A program made the translations under genes and the position numbers. The notes beneath the pieces were generated by a model, which did not search any database, was not told the DNA's origin, and saw only the letters and a list, made by a program, of their open reading frames with translations. A stretch of 64,000 nucleotides of DNA from Clostridia bacterium (GTDB taxonomy: Bacteria > Bacillota > Clostridia > Lachnospirales > Cellulosilyticaceae), in assembly GCA_029239755.1 (NCBI GenBank), contig JARBUI010000016.1, forward strand, positions 1-64,000, given 5' to 3'. Each line of letters starts with the position of its first letter. Within the stretch, counting starts at the first letter, position 1. Of the stretch, positions 52,650 through 62,063 are shown piece after piece.

Positions 52650-52950
52650 ATTTTTTAATTCTATCTAGTATCATTTTATAGCCATCTGAGCCATAGCTTA
52701 AACACCTGTTCACTCTGCTGATTGTAGCTGTTGATGCCCCTGTTACGTGCTGAATTTCTATATATGTTTTTTTATCCTGTAACATTTTAGCTACTTCTAA
52801 ACGTTGTGCAAGGGACTTTATTTCATGAACTGTACATATATCTTCAAAAAAGGAATAGCATTCTTCTACTGAATTAAGTGTTAGAATAGCTTCAAATAGT
52901 CTATCTGTTAAATCATCTTTTATTTTAGAGTTCATAATACTCTCATTCAT
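52648..52950 (-). CDS. yerC: YerC/TrpR-like DNA-binding protein
   Basis: A 100-residue protein of the TrpR superfamily, YerC/YecD group. The helix-turn-helix is KKTYIEIQHVTGASTATISR (about 61-80), preceded by EIKSLAQRLEVAKML. It is not a tryptophan repressor in Firmicutes; its role is unclear. B. subtilis yerC also lies near pcrA-ligA, which supports the name. The start is not certain, since GAGGAG abuts the first ATG. Confidence 0.9.
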   Translation of the reverse strand: MNESIMNSKIKDDLTDRLFEAILTLNSVEECYSFFEDICTVHEIKSLAQRLEVAKMLQDKKTYIEIQHVTGASTATISRVNRCLSYGSDGYKMILDRIKK

Positions 52951-52999
52951 CTCCTCGCAGTTTTCTTCTTCACTTTACCATTTTACAGTATAAAACTAC

Positions 53000-53722
53000 T
53001 TATTTCAATCGCTTTTCTGAAATAAATGATACAAGCCTGTCTGAATTAGTATTCATAACTAATTCTGCTGGAAAATCTAATTCTTTAAGGAGATTATAGG
53101 ATTCACTTAGTTCTCCTACTTCAAAGAAAATATGTGCATCTGATCCCACAACAACCTCGGTATCATATTGTTTGCAATAGCCTAACATAGTAACTAAACT
53201 TTCTCTTACACCTGGCCTAAAGCTATCTGGCTTTAGAGAAGCATTATTAACCTCAAGGAGTGTACCTGTCGCTTTTGCCTTTTTAACTATTCTTTCAAAA
53301 TCTAAGGGATATCTTGTATCTCCAGGATGGCCGATAATGTTGATTAAAGGATTTTCCATTACTTTCTCAATACATTTAGTAAGTGTTTGTTCATCTGAAA
53401 AATCGATACAAGGCGGATGAAGGCTGGCTATTACCATATCTACTGCCCTCATTAATTCCTGACTAGCGTCTATATTTCCCTCATAATCTATAATATTAAC
53501 CTCTGCTCCAGTTAGGATTTTTACTCCGTACATTTCCTTTGGAAGTATACGCAGATTCATAAAGTAAAAATCATGAGCCCCTCCTGGCATGCCGCTAGTA
53601 TGATCTGTAATAGCAATTAATTCTGTTCCTTTTCTACTGGCTTCTCTTAATACTTCATCTATCGTACTATAAGCGTGCCCGCTTGCAAGCGTATGAATAT
53701 GTGTATCTGCTAAAAAATTCAT
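53000..53722 (-). CDS. PHP-domain phosphatase (YcdX-like)
   Basis: A 240-residue PHP-fold phosphoesterase. Metal ligands are in DTHIHTLASGHAYS, ITDHTSG, ASLHPP, IGHPGD and GSDAHI. The short length and motif set are those of the YcdX/trinuclear zinc phosphatase group rather than histidinol phosphatase. I start at the ATG at 53722, which gives GAGGG upstream; an ATG five codons earlier has no ribosome site. It lies 50 nt upstream of yerC, possibly one transcript. Confidence 0.88.
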   Translation of the reverse strand: MNFLADTHIHTLASGHAYSTIDEVLREASRKGTELIAITDHTSGMPGGAHDFYFMNLRILPKEMYGVKILTGAEVNIIDYEGNIDASQELMRAVDMVIASLHPPCIDFSDEQTLTKCIEKVMENPLINIIGHPGDTRYPLDFERIVKKAKATGTLLEVNNASLKPDSFRPGVRESLVTMLGYCKQYDTEVVVGSDAHIFFEVGELSESYNLLKELDFPAELVMNTNSDRLVSFISEKRLK

Positions 53723-53904
53723 CTTTTGTGCCCTCATTTGTTTAAGTATTGTGTTCGATATTATTATACATCATTATTTATTTTTTTAAAGAGTTCATTT
53801 TATCTATCAAGTGCATATTACTTACTTCACAGCACAAACTATGATGAAATATTATATATTGGCTAACTTACCTTTTAAATAAAAACAACTGTGAGGAGAA
53901 ACTA

Positions 53905-54762
53905 ATGAGAGACAATTCCCTTGATCTAAAGCGCATTCTAAGTATTATGCTAGGTACTTTATTATTAAGTATTGCAACAAACGGCATATTTCTCCCTAAT
54001 AAACTCCTGAGCGGAGGGATTACTGGTATATCCATCCTTCTTCATTTTTTATTTGGTTTTAAAATGAGCTTACTGATTTTACTTCTTAATATTCCAATTT
54101 TTCTACTAGGTTTATTTTTTTTAAGAAAAACTTATTTAGCCTATAGTCTATTTGGTATGATCATGTTATCCCTATGGCTGGAACTAACAGACAGCATTAT
54201 CATTTCTACTGGAAACATTCTTTCAATTCTTGTAGTAGGCGGAGTTTTATACGGTGTAGGCATAGGAATCATTTTTAGAGCAGATGGTTCTACTGGTGGT
54301 GTAGATATTATTGCTAAAATCATTAATAAGTACTTCTCAATCAGCATGTCAACTATTATTTTTTTAATTAATGGGGTTATTCTTATGGTATCTATTTATC
54401 TATTTGGTGTTGATATTGCAGTTATCACTATCAGTACTATGTTTTTAGGCAATAAAATTACTACTTTCGTAGTAGATGGTATTAATCATAAGCGTACTCT
54501 ATTTATTATCACCGATAGTGAACATTATGAAACCATTTCCGCACATATTATGCAAAAGATTCATCGTGGAGTAACTGTTATCCCTGCTATTGGGGCTTAC
54601 ACCTCAAAACCTAAGTACATCTTATATACTACAATTGGCATTAGAGAGGTAGCCAAGGTAAAACAAATTATAATCAGCTATGATCCTGATGCCTTTATGA
54701 CAGTTTCTGAAACTGCCCAAGTTATTGGCAAAGGCAAAGGATTTATGCATTTAGATACTTAA
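53905..54762 (+). CDS. YitT family membrane protein
   Basis: A 285-residue protein of the YitT/YvjA type. The first ~200 residues have about five or six membrane helices (DUF161) with GGITGIS and DGSTGGVDIIAKI. The last ~85 residues are the DUF2179 cytoplasmic domain (RGVTVIPAIGAYTSKPKYILYT). Transport role is unknown. Plus strand, single gene, GAGGAG before the ATG. Confidence 0.93.
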   Translation: MRDNSLDLKRILSIMLGTLLLSIATNGIFLPNKLLSGGITGISILLHFLFGFKMSLLILLLNIPIFLLGLFFLRKTYLAYSLFGMIMLSLWLELTDSIIISTGNILSILVVGGVLYGVGIGIIFRADGSTGGVDIIAKIINKYFSISMSTIIFLINGVILMVSIYLFGVDIAVITISTMFLGNKITTFVVDGINHKRTLFIITDSEHYETISAHIMQKIHRGVTVIPAIGAYTSKPKYILYTTIGIREVAKVKQIIISYDPDAFMTVSETAQVIGKGKGFMHLDT

Positions 54763-54860
54763 TAAAATCTTTTTCTCTTGCATACGTACTATTCTGTGAT
54801 ATAATAATATCATATTTCGATATCGTGTTTAGATAATGATTTTTTATAGGAGTGATAAAA

Positions 54861-55169
54861 ATGCAGGATCAAATTTTAAGGAAACTTTTTCTTGGTTTTA
54901 TTCAAATTCACATATTGCATCACGCTAAAAAGGAACCTTTCTTCGGCGCATGGATGATCGAAGAGCTTGAAGAACATGGCTATCAAATGAGTCCTGGAAC
55001 TCTTTATCCGCTGTTACACACTATGGAATCTGGCGGACTTCTACAAAAAGAAGAAAGAAACATTGAGGGCAAAATTAGAAAGTACTATTCTATTACAGAT
55101 AAAGGAATAGAAATACTAGATGAAGCAAGAAAAAAAGCATATGAACTCTTTAAAGAAATAAAAGAATAG
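54861..55169 (+). CDS. PadR family transcriptional regulator
   Basis: A 102-residue winged-helix protein. GAWMIEELEEHGYQMSPGTLYPLLHTME is the PadR recognition helix region, and EGKIRKYYSITDKGIEIL the wing. ATG at 54861 has AGGAG 8 nt upstream; a GTG three codons earlier is possible. It is followed by fetA after 16 nt and fetB, so it is probably the regulator of that exporter. Its signal is unknown. Confidence 0.9.
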   Translation: MQDQILRKLFLGFIQIHILHHAKKEPFFGAWMIEELEEHGYQMSPGTLYPLLHTMESGGLLQKEERNIEGKIRKYYSITDKGIEILDEARKKAYELFKEIKE

Positions 55170-55185
55170 GGAGGGAGGCAGGATA

Positions 55186-55824
55186 ATGTTTTTTATAAAA
55201 AATGTTAGATATAAATCTATATTAGATATTGAAAATCTCATTATACCAGACCATAAAATAACGTGTATAGTGGGCGAAAGCGGGAGCGGTAAAACAACGC
55301 TGTTAAAACTTTTTAATAAAATGATTAGCTCTGATGGCGGCGAAATTTTATATAATGAACAATCTTTAGCAAATATTAATGCCATAACACTTAGACGAAA
55401 GGTTGTTATGCTTTCACAAAATCCTAGTATTTTTAAAGGAAGCATCAGAGACAATTTACTAATAGGTTTGAAATTCGCAGAAAAAAGCTTAGCAGCTGAT
55501 GATAAACTATATGAAATCCTCAAAATGGTTCATTTAAATAAAGGTTTAGATGAAGATACTGAAAATATGTCAGGCGGTGAAAAGCAGCGGCTGGCGTTAG
55601 GAAGGGTTCTGCTGTTAGATCCAGAATGTTTTTTGTTAGATGAGCCCTCATCCGCCTTAGACGAAGATACAGAGCATCTCATTATTGAAAAAATTGTACA
55701 ATATTCTAAAGCAAACAATAAAACCTTAATTATGGTTACCCACTCAAAAAAAGCAGCTGATACCTTTGCAGATTATATAGTTGAAATGAGAAACGGCAGA
55801 GTTATTAGTCAAAGGGAGGTTTAG
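55186..55824 (+). CDS. fetA: ABC ATPase of a FetAB-type exporter
   Basis: A 212-residue nucleotide-binding subunit with Walker A GESGSGKTTL, signature MSGGEKQRLALGR, Walker B CFLLDEPSSALD and switch His in VTHSKK. Short length is typical of FetA/YbbL. With FetB it forms an exporter that in E. coli lowers cytosolic iron and raises peroxide resistance. GGGAGGCAGGATA lies before the ATG. The stop overlaps the start region of fetB. Confidence 0.88.
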   Translation: MFFIKNVRYKSILDIENLIIPDHKITCIVGESGSGKTTLLKLFNKMISSDGGEILYNEQSLANINAITLRRKVVMLSQNPSIFKGSIRDNLLIGLKFAEKSLAADDKLYEILKMVHLNKGLDEDTENMSGGEKQRLALGRVLLLDPECFLLDEPSSALDEDTEHLIIEKIVQYSKANNKTLIMVTHSKKAADTFADYIVEMRNGRVISQREV

Positions 55825-55826
55825 TG

Positions 55827-56615
55827 ATGGATAAAGTAGTTGATCTTCAAATTTGGCAGATGGCAGCGGCCTATGTTTTTGTTTTGCTGCTACTATTTAT
55901 AGTGAGGCGAAGAGGCATTAATCGCGAAAAAGAGATTATTATTTCTACTTTCAGAATGACTATTCAGCTTATACTAACTGGCTATATCCTTGTCTATCTT
56001 TTTGAGAAGCCTAATCCGTTTTTTACAATACTGGTGATCTTGATCATGGAGATTTTCTCAATCTACAATATTATTAAAAGGGTAAAAGAAAAGTTGTCCT
56101 CACGACTTAAAAAAATTATTGCTTTCTCTATGATTATAGGTACAACAACCAGTCTTCTTTTTTTCATCCTTATAGTTGTTAATGTAAGTCCATGGTATGA
56201 TCCTAGATACTTCATACCCATAGCAGGAATGCTTATAGGTAATGCTATGACAGGTATTTCTCTTGGAGTAACCAAATTAATCGATGGCATGTATGCCCAA
56301 AGGAATTTGATTGAGACATCACTCATGCTTGGGGCAACGCCTGAAGCCTCTTGCAAGCCTGTTGTTGATGGTGCTTTCGATTCTGCAATACTTCCAACTA
56401 TTAATTCTATGGTAGGCATGGGGATTGTTTTTCTTCCAGGTATGATGACTGGACAAATTCTTTCTGGTACATCTCCAGTAACAGCTATTGAGTATCAAAT
56501 TGCTATTATGTTAGGTATACTTGGAAGCGTGGCTTTAACCGTTATTCTATTTGTCCAATTAGGGTATAAGACTTTCTTTAACAGTGAGTCTCAATTAGTA
56601 TTTGCTGATAAATAG
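55827..56615 (+). CDS. fetB: FetB-type permease (UPF0014)
   Basis: A 262-residue integral membrane protein with about seven helices. It bears the UPF0014 pattern: NPWYDPRYFIPIAGMLIGNA-type loop (here SPWYDPRYFIPIAGMLIGN), SLMLGATP and LPTINSMVGMGIVFLPGMM. ATG at 55827 has AGGGAGG 7 nt upstream; the codon before it is a GTG. Membrane part of the FetA exporter. Confidence 0.9.
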   Translation: MDKVVDLQIWQMAAAYVFVLLLLFIVRRRGINREKEIIISTFRMTIQLILTGYILVYLFEKPNPFFTILVILIMEIFSIYNIIKRVKEKLSSRLKKIIAFSMIIGTTTSLLFFILIVVNVSPWYDPRYFIPIAGMLIGNAMTGISLGVTKLIDGMYAQRNLIETSLMLGATPEASCKPVVDGAFDSAILPTINSMVGMGIVFLPGMMTGQILSGTSPVTAIEYQIAIMLGILGSVALTVILFVQLGYKTFFNSESQLVFADK

Positions 56616-56648
56616 ATCCTCCCATATAAAAATTGTATTAAAGTTAAT

Positions 56649-56696
56649 AAAAAACGTAGCCTGCAGATTTAAATATCCCTGAAGACTACGTTTTTT
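56649..56696. terminator. terminator between fetB and trpS
   Basis: AAAAAACGTAG/CTACGTTTTTT around a 26-nt loop. The A and T runs at either side serve both converging genes. Confidence 0.85.
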
Positions 56697-56700
56697 CATA

Positions 56701-57708
56701 TTACCTAGGAATAGGCGAGAAGCCCACTTTCTTCTGAACTTTTCTAAGTGTTTTAGTCGCTAAATAATTTGCTGCCTCGGCATTTTTCTTTATGATTCCA
56801 TCAATATAAGCCTTATCTTTGGCAAGTTCTTTAAATTTATCCTGAAGAGGTCTAAGTTCTTCTACCACTGCTTCTGCTACTTTAAGCTTAAAGTCTCCAT
56901 ATCCTTTTCCTTCAAACTCATTTTCTACTTGTGCTATGGTTTGCCTTGTAATCACGCTATAAATGGTCATCAAATTACTTACTCCAGGCTTATCTTTTTC
57001 ATCAAAACGTACTATTGTATCAGAGTCAGTAACAGCCCGTTTGAATTTACGCAAAATGGTATCCGGATCATCTAATATAGATACAGCTGCATTTGTATCC
57101 TCATCTGATTTAGACATCTTTTTAACAGGATCCTGAAGACTCATAATCTTAGCTCCTACTTTTGAAATATAAGGCTCTGGTACTTTAAAGGTATCCCCAT
57201 AGGCATTATTAAATCTAATTGCTATATCTCTCGCAAGTTCTAAATGTTGTTTTTGGTCTACCCCTACTGGTACTAAATCCGTTTGATAGAGTAAAATATC
57301 TGCCGCCATGAGTGCAGGATAAGCAAATAGACCTACATTGATATTATCACTATGCTTTTGAGATTTATCTTTAAATTGTGTCATACGGCTAAGCTCACCC
57401 ATATAAGTAAAACAGTTTAAGATCCATGCCAGCTCTGCATGTCCTGAGACATGGGACTGCATATAGATAATATTTTTTTCTGGATCTAATCCTGCTGCTA
57501 TATACAGCATTAATAAGTCTCTTGAATTCTTTCTAAGAGTAGCTGGATCTTGTCTTACTGTTATAGCATGCATATCAACTATACAATACAAACAGTTATA
57601 CTCATCTTGTAAATTGGTCCAGTTTTTTAGAGCCCCTAAATAGTTTCCTAGTGTTATAACACCAGATGGTTGCATGCCACTAAAAATGACCTTTTTTTGT
57701 TCGCTCAT
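56701..57708 (-). CDS. trpS: tryptophanyl-tRNA synthetase
   Basis: A 335-residue class I synthetase. The N-terminal GMQPSGVITLGNYLGA holds the HIGH-like TLGN, DQKQHLELARDIA follows, and KKMSKSDE is the KMSKS loop. Length is usual. ATG at 57708 with AGAGGTG 6 nt upstream; a GTG three codons earlier is in that site. No T-box was found in the leader. Confidence 0.97.
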   Translation of the reverse strand: MSEQKKVIFSGMQPSGVITLGNYLGALKNWTNLQDEYNCLYCIVDMHAITVRQDPATLRKNSRDLLMLYIAAGLDPEKNIIYMQSHVSGHAELAWILNCFTYMGELSRMTQFKDKSQKHSDNINVGLFAYPALMAADILLYQTDLVPVGVDQKQHLELARDIAIRFNNAYGDTFKVPEPYISKVGAKIMSLQDPVKKMSKSDEDTNAAVSILDDPDTILRKFKRAVTDSDTIVRFDEKDKPGVSNLMTIYSVITRQTIAQVENEFEGKGYGDFKLKVAEAVVEELRPLQDKFKELAKDKAYIDGIIKKNAEAANYLATKTLRKVQKKVGFSPIPR

Positions 57709-57741
57709 GTTGTGCACCTCTTATCTTATTTATTACATTCA

Positions 57742-57770
57742 ATGTTATCAAACAATTTGTGTGAAATCAA
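57742..57770 (-). promoter_or_regulatory. candidate sigma-A promoter of trpS
   Basis: TTGATT (57765-57770), 17 nt, TAACAT (57742-57747) on the minus strand, giving a short leader of about 30 nt. Confidence 0.5.
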
Positions 57771-57925
57771 GGAAAAAGTCAATATATGTATACGAACTTA
57801 AGTCTGATAGTATATAATGAAGTTATCTTTTTAATTAAAGCTATACTTTTATAAGATAATTTATCTTTTTATAGCTGACAAACTCTATTTAAAATTTAAT
57901 TTTATATACAGAAAGGATGAAATAA

Positions 57926-58405
57926 ATGAAAAAAATTGCTAGTTTTAACGTGAATCACTTAGATTTATTACCGGGGATTTATGTATCTCGAATAGATTAT
58001 ATAGAAGAAAATCCTCTTACAACTTATGATTTACGCATGAAAGCTCCAAATATTGAACCAGTTATGAACACAGCTGAAATTCACGCTATTGAGCATATCG
58101 GAGCGACTTTTTTACGTAACCATAGTGAATTTGAAAAAGATGTTGTCTATTTTGGACCTATGGGATGCAGAACAGGTTTTTACCTGATCTTAAAAGGAGC
58201 TCGTTCTTCAAAAGATATCGCTCCTCTGGTTACTGAACTTTTTGATTTTGTTACAAAATTTGAGGGCGACATTCCAGGCGCATCTGCAAGAGACTGCGGT
58301 AATTATTTAGATCTAAATCTTCCTATGGCTAAGTTTGAGGCCAAAAAGTATTTAGAAAATATACTTTTAACTCTATCCGATAAAAATCTTAATTATCCTG
58401 AATAA
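57926..58405 (+). CDS. luxS: S-ribosylhomocysteine lyase
   Basis: A 159-residue metal-dependent lyase. The metal site HAIEH (HxxEH) and the downstream Cys in RDCGNYLDLNL are present, as are the N-terminal SFNVNHLDLLPGIYVSR and GPMGCRTGFYLI. It splits S-ribosylhomocysteine to homocysteine and the AI-2 precursor DPD. Whether AI-2 is used as a signal here cannot be read. Single gene; GAAAGGATG before the ATG. Confidence 0.97.
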   Translation: MKKIASFNVNHLDLLPGIYVSRIDYIEENPLTTYDLRMKAPNIEPVMNTAEIHAIEHIGATFLRNHSEFEKDVVYFGPMGCRTGFYLILKGARSSKDIAPLVTELFDFVTKFEGDIPGASARDCGNYLDLNLPMAKFEAKKYLENILLTLSDKNLNYPE

Positions 58406-58409
58406 ACTT

Positions 58410-58448
58410 CAAAGCGCTTACTCTTATACTACACGAGTAAGCGCTTTG
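58410..58448. terminator. bidirectional terminator
   Basis: A perfect 14-bp stem CAAAGCGCTTACTC/GAGTAAGCGCTTTG with an 11-nt loop between the converging luxS and alpha-galactosidase genes. Confidence 0.8.
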
Positions 58449-58476
58449 ACCATTTAATCAAACCTTCTTTAGCCCT

Positions 58477-60579
58477 TCATCTACTTGTAAGTTCAAAAAT
58501 CCTCGCCATACAGTCTTCTTCAAAAACGATACTCAAATTTCCTGTCATGGCATGCCATGTATAGTGGCACTTACCATTCTCTGATGGATAGTTACAGCTT
58601 ACAGAAACCTCCATCTCTTTAAGATGTCCTATGGGTATTAAATAACTGCTTACCAAACTTTTAATTCTCCATACAGCAACATAAGTTTTTGTGTCACATT
58701 TTAACCCCACCGCTGCCCACTCATCATTCATAGAAGCAAAACCTAAGGGCCAAAAAGGCAGTCCCCTCTGTATATCTTCTCGAATAGTCTTATAGTATCT
58801 GAGTCCCTCTGCTACAAGTGCTTTACTATTTTTCTCCAAGACACTCATATGCCCGCTTTGATGTATTCTAAAAAGCATTGCGTTAACCATATTGAAAATA
58901 ATTTCTTCATGGCTGCTTTGTATCATAGGATATGACCATATAGCAGCTTGTTCCGGAGTAACCGCTGACGGGGTATTTGCAGCTATTACAGCATACTTTT
59001 TATAATCTGTCTGATCACTTGTAGACTGTATGCTATGTCTTTTTAACATAGCATAATCCATTCTCATTCCTCCGCTGCTGCAATTTTCAATAATAAGATC
59101 CGGATATTTTTCAAAAATTTCATCCAGCCAGCTTAAGTAGCTTCTATTATGCTGCAGAAGACCTTCACCAAAACTATCTGCCCCTGTTTCAGTTCCGATG
59201 CCAGCATTAATGTTATAATCCATTTTAATATAACCTACGCCGTATTCACTCACTAATCTATTTATGACAGAGGTGGCATATTGCCTTACCTCACAATTTC
59301 TAAAATCGAGCTGATATCTTGATCTATCTATCACCCGTTTGCCATGACGCATGAAAAACCAGCTGTCATCTGTATCTCTTAGCTTAGGACTGTTGATGCC
59401 CATAACTTCTATTTCCAGCCATAACCCTGGAATCATTTGTTTTGCTCTTATGTAATCTGTAACTTCTTTGATACCACCCGGGAATCGCTTAGCTGAAGGA
59501 AGCCACTCCCCTACCTCATCCCACCACGCTCCATCAGCATACCACCCTGCATCAATGCAAAAGTATTCACATCCAACTTCTGCAGCAGCAGCAATAAGAG
59601 GCAGAAGTTTCTCCGTAGTAGGGTCTCCCCATAGACAATTCATATAATCATTAAAAATAACTGGCAGTTTCTTATTATCTTCATTTTCTCTTCTAATACA
59701 TCTCCTATATTTAGTCAGTTCTGACATCGCTCCGTCAAATCCACTCATTGTACTGCCTATACATACTGGTACAGTTGTAAACTTTTGGTGAGGCCTAAGC
59801 TCACTCCAAAAGTGATGCTCAACTTCTGACGGGCCGCTGACAAGAAGTGAAAGCTGATGGCAGCTATCACTCATCTCCCAGTGCCATGACCCATTATGCT
59901 CGATTTGAAAGAAAAGATTACTGCCTGTTTCGATATTTTCAATATAGGCCATAGGTAAGTATTCAGAAGCTGACCATGAGCCCGTACTTGTTATACTAAT
60001 GCGCTTTGAAGATAATCCTTGATCAGCTACATGATTAAATCCTAATTCTGACAGTCTGTACTGCTTCCATTGAATCTCTCCTTGCCAGCAGTGGTGCGGA
60101 ATATAGACTCTCATTTTATCCTCATCACTTAAGAGCCCTTCCTTTGAAATGCCAAGCAGAGCAAAGCTTGAAATATATTCTATGCCTACACATTTTGGCC
60201 CCTTATTTTCAATCTCATGACTGCATCCTACAACCGAAATAGTATTGTAAAACTGAAAATGAGTTGTTACCTGAAGCCCTGTCACTTCGTCACTTGTTAC
60301 AATTTCAATTTTTCTTCCGATTTCATTAAAATAATCTTGGTGTAAAACATACTTCATTCTAAGTCCCGGAAATGTATTAAGATATCTAAGTCCATGATGA
60401 TCCATACGATTTTCCCCTGTAGCCTGCAGTTCAAACAACCGATAAGCCTGTTTATCAGTTTCTTTAACGCTTCTTTCCTCGTAAGGTATGGCAGAAAAAT
60501 GCAGCAAGTGAATATCTTGGCTTGCAGTTATCTCCGCCACAAAATACAGGCCATTTTCATAAAACTGTATTCTTTCCAT
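58477..60579 (-). CDS. aga: GH36 alpha-galactosidase
   Basis: A 700-residue GH36 enzyme. An N-terminal beta-sandwich (~1-310) leads into the (beta/alpha)8 domain (~320-610) with EYFCIDAGWYADGAWWD, GLWLEIEVM, nucleophile Asp454 in YIKMDYN, ENCSSGGMRMD, and acid/base Asp522 in STSDQTD, then a beta C-domain. It removes alpha-1,6 galactose from melibiose, raffinose and similar sugars. No signal peptide, so it acts on imported sugar. It lies after a sugar ABC importer, and its galactose would enter galK. Confidence 0.96.
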   Translation of the reverse strand: MERIQFYENGLYFVAEITASQDIHLLHFSAIPYEERSVKETDKQAYRLFELQATGENRMDHHGLRYLNTFPGLRMKYVLHQDYFNEIGRKIEIVTSDEVTGLQVTTHFQFYNTISVVGCSHEIENKGPKCVGIEYISSFALLGISKEGLLSDEDKMRVYIPHHCWQGEIQWKQYRLSELGFNHVADQGLSSKRISITSTGSWSASEYLPMAYIENIETGSNLFFQIEHNGSWHWEMSDSCHQLSLLVSGPSEVEHHFWSELRPHQKFTTVPVCIGSTMSGFDGAMSELTKYRRCIRRENEDNKKLPVIFNDYMNCLWGDPTTEKLLPLIAAAAEVGCEYFCIDAGWYADGAWWDEVGEWLPSAKRFPGGIKEVTDYIRAKQMIPGLWLEIEVMGINSPKLRDTDDSWFFMRHGKRVIDRSRYQLDFRNCEVRQYATSVINRLVSEYGVGYIKMDYNINAGIGTETGADSFGEGLLQHNRSYLSWLDEIFEKYPDLIIENCSSGGMRMDYAMLKRHSIQSTSDQTDYKKYAVIAANTPSAVTPEQAAIWSYPMIQSSHEEIIFNMVNAMLFRIHQSGHMSVLEKNSKALVAEGLRYYKTIREDIQRGLPFWPLGFASMNDEWAAVGLKCDTKTYVAVWRIKSLVSSYLIPIGHLKEMEVSVSCNYPSENGKCHYTWHAMTGNLSIVFEEDCMARIFELTSR

Positions 60580-60601
60580 TTTAGATAATCATCCTCTCTA
60601 A

Positions 60602-60640
60602 AAAATACGAGAAAGCTAGTTCTTAGCCTCCTCGTATTTT
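60602..60640 (-). terminator. hairpin after the sugar-binding protein gene
   Basis: AAAATACGAG/CTCGTATTTT around a 19-nt loop, followed by T-rich sequence within the arm. It lies between the binding-protein gene and aga; it may lower aga expression relative to the importer. Confidence 0.75.
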
Positions 60641-60664
60641 CTTAATGAATAAAGTCATTGATTC

Positions 60665-61999
60665 TTATTGTGCAACACCAAGTTGTGGCCATACAGCTTC
60701 AATCTCTTTAATTGCCTGCTCTTTAGTATAAGCTTTTGCAATATAGCTTTGAATGATTTCTCCGAATTTTTGGTGGAAGCTATCAAGTGAATAATTAATG
60801 TAAAGATCTCCTGCTTTTTCTGTTTTTAAAATCTCCTGCATTGCAGTTGGTATTTGTAAATTAGGAATAGGCGCATCTTTAATTGGAGGAATAACCTGTG
60901 CAACTTCTGAGAACCACTTTTTACCATAGTCAGATGTATAGAGCCAATTATAAAGTTCAACAACCTCTTTAAGTACTTTTGAGTCTTTATTAATTCTTAA
61001 TGCTTGATCAGCACCTGCAATGATCACACAGTCAGCAGGATTTTCACTTACAGGATAGCCAGTAAATCCTATTTGTGCTGATGGATTAATTTTTAATATG
61101 TCTGCCTCAACCCATGGACCTTGACCACAGATCATTGCAGCTTTACCTGTTGCAAATGCTGCTATTTCTGCACTTAAGTCTGTTTCTAACGGTTTATCAT
61201 CCCCATATTTTACTGCAAGATCAACAAATTTAAAGAAATTATCATTAATGGTTGGATAATCAGCAAATTTTGCTTTGCCTGCAATGAACTCTTTAACAAG
61301 CCCGCCTACATCATCAGGCTGAGCAGCATCAAAGAAGTGTTGGAAAACATGTTTTTGTACCCACCATTCTTTATAGCCTGTAGTAAAAGGTTTAACACCA
61401 ATTGCAACAAGTTTTTCACACGCTGCTTCAAGTTCGCTGAGTGTCTTAGGCGGCGCTGTGATACCTGCTTTTTCAAATAATTCCTTGTTATAAATCATTC
61501 CAAATGTATTGGATTTAATAGGAAATCCATAGACTTTGCCATCATAAGACATATTAACTTTTACAGCATCTGTCATAGCTGCTGCAAGAGGTTCATTCGA
61601 TAAATCATAGGAATACTCAGCATAAGCTTCAATTTCGCCCCCTGCTGTTGTTGCAAATACATCTGGAATTTCTCCTGAATTGATTTTTGCTTTTAGCATT
61701 GTTGGGTAGTCAGACTGAGTGATTTCTAAATTAATGGTAACATTTGGTTTTACCTTCTTATACTCTTCTATGTACGCATTAATAGCATCTGTGTATTCAG
61801 GCATGTTTTGAAATATTGTAATAGTTACTGGTTCATCTGAAGCCGCAGTCTCCGTTTGCTCTGCATCTGCTGCTTTTGGTGCTTCTGCTTCTTTTACTGT
61901 ATCTGCTGCATCTGCTCCCGTAGTTTTTGGGCTGCACCCTGACATAACTCCTCCGGCTAGTACGAGGCACATCATTAAACTTAATAGTCTCTTTTTCAT
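60665..61999 (-). CDS. sugar ABC transporter substrate-binding lipoprotein
   Basis: A 444-residue family 1 binding protein with signal peptide and lipobox MSGC (Cys22 lipidated), then a Glu/Ala-rich linker and the two-lobed domain (ITIFQNMPEYTDAINAYIEEY…, TAGGEIEAYAEY, FPIKSNTFGMIYNKELFEKAG, AFATGKAAMICGQGPWV). It faces outside and feeds MalF/MalG-type permeases encoded just upstream. Because aga follows, alpha-galactosides (melibiose, raffinose) are the likely ligands. Confidence 0.93.
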   Translation of the reverse strand: MKKRLLSLMMCLVLAGGVMSGCSPKTTGADAADTVKEAEAPKAADAEQTETAASDEPVTITIFQNMPEYTDAINAYIEEYKKVKPNVTINLEITQSDYPTMLKAKINSGEIPDVFATTAGGEIEAYAEYSYDLSNEPLAAAMTDAVKVNMSYDGKVYGFPIKSNTFGMIYNKELFEKAGITAPPKTLSELEAACEKLVAIGVKPFTTGYKEWWVQKHVFQHFFDAAQPDDVGGLVKEFIAGKAKFADYPTINDNFFKFVDLAVKYGDDKPLETDLSAEIAAFATGKAAMICGQGPWVEADILKINPSAQIGFTGYPVSENPADCVIIAGADQALRINKDSKVLKEVVELYNWLYTSDYGKKWFSEVAQVIPPIKDAPIPNLQIPTAMQEILKTEKAGDLYINYSLDSFHQKFGEIIQSYIAKAYTKEQAIKEIEAVWPQLGVAQ

Positions 62000-62063
62000 T
62001 TACACTATCTCCCTTCATTTTTTTATTAAAGCCTGTAATCAAACAGGTTTTAGTTAAGTTAAA

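Noticed and set aside
57709..57925. T-box leader for trpS
   Set aside because: No AGGGTGGNACCGCG core or long terminator is present between trpS and luxS.
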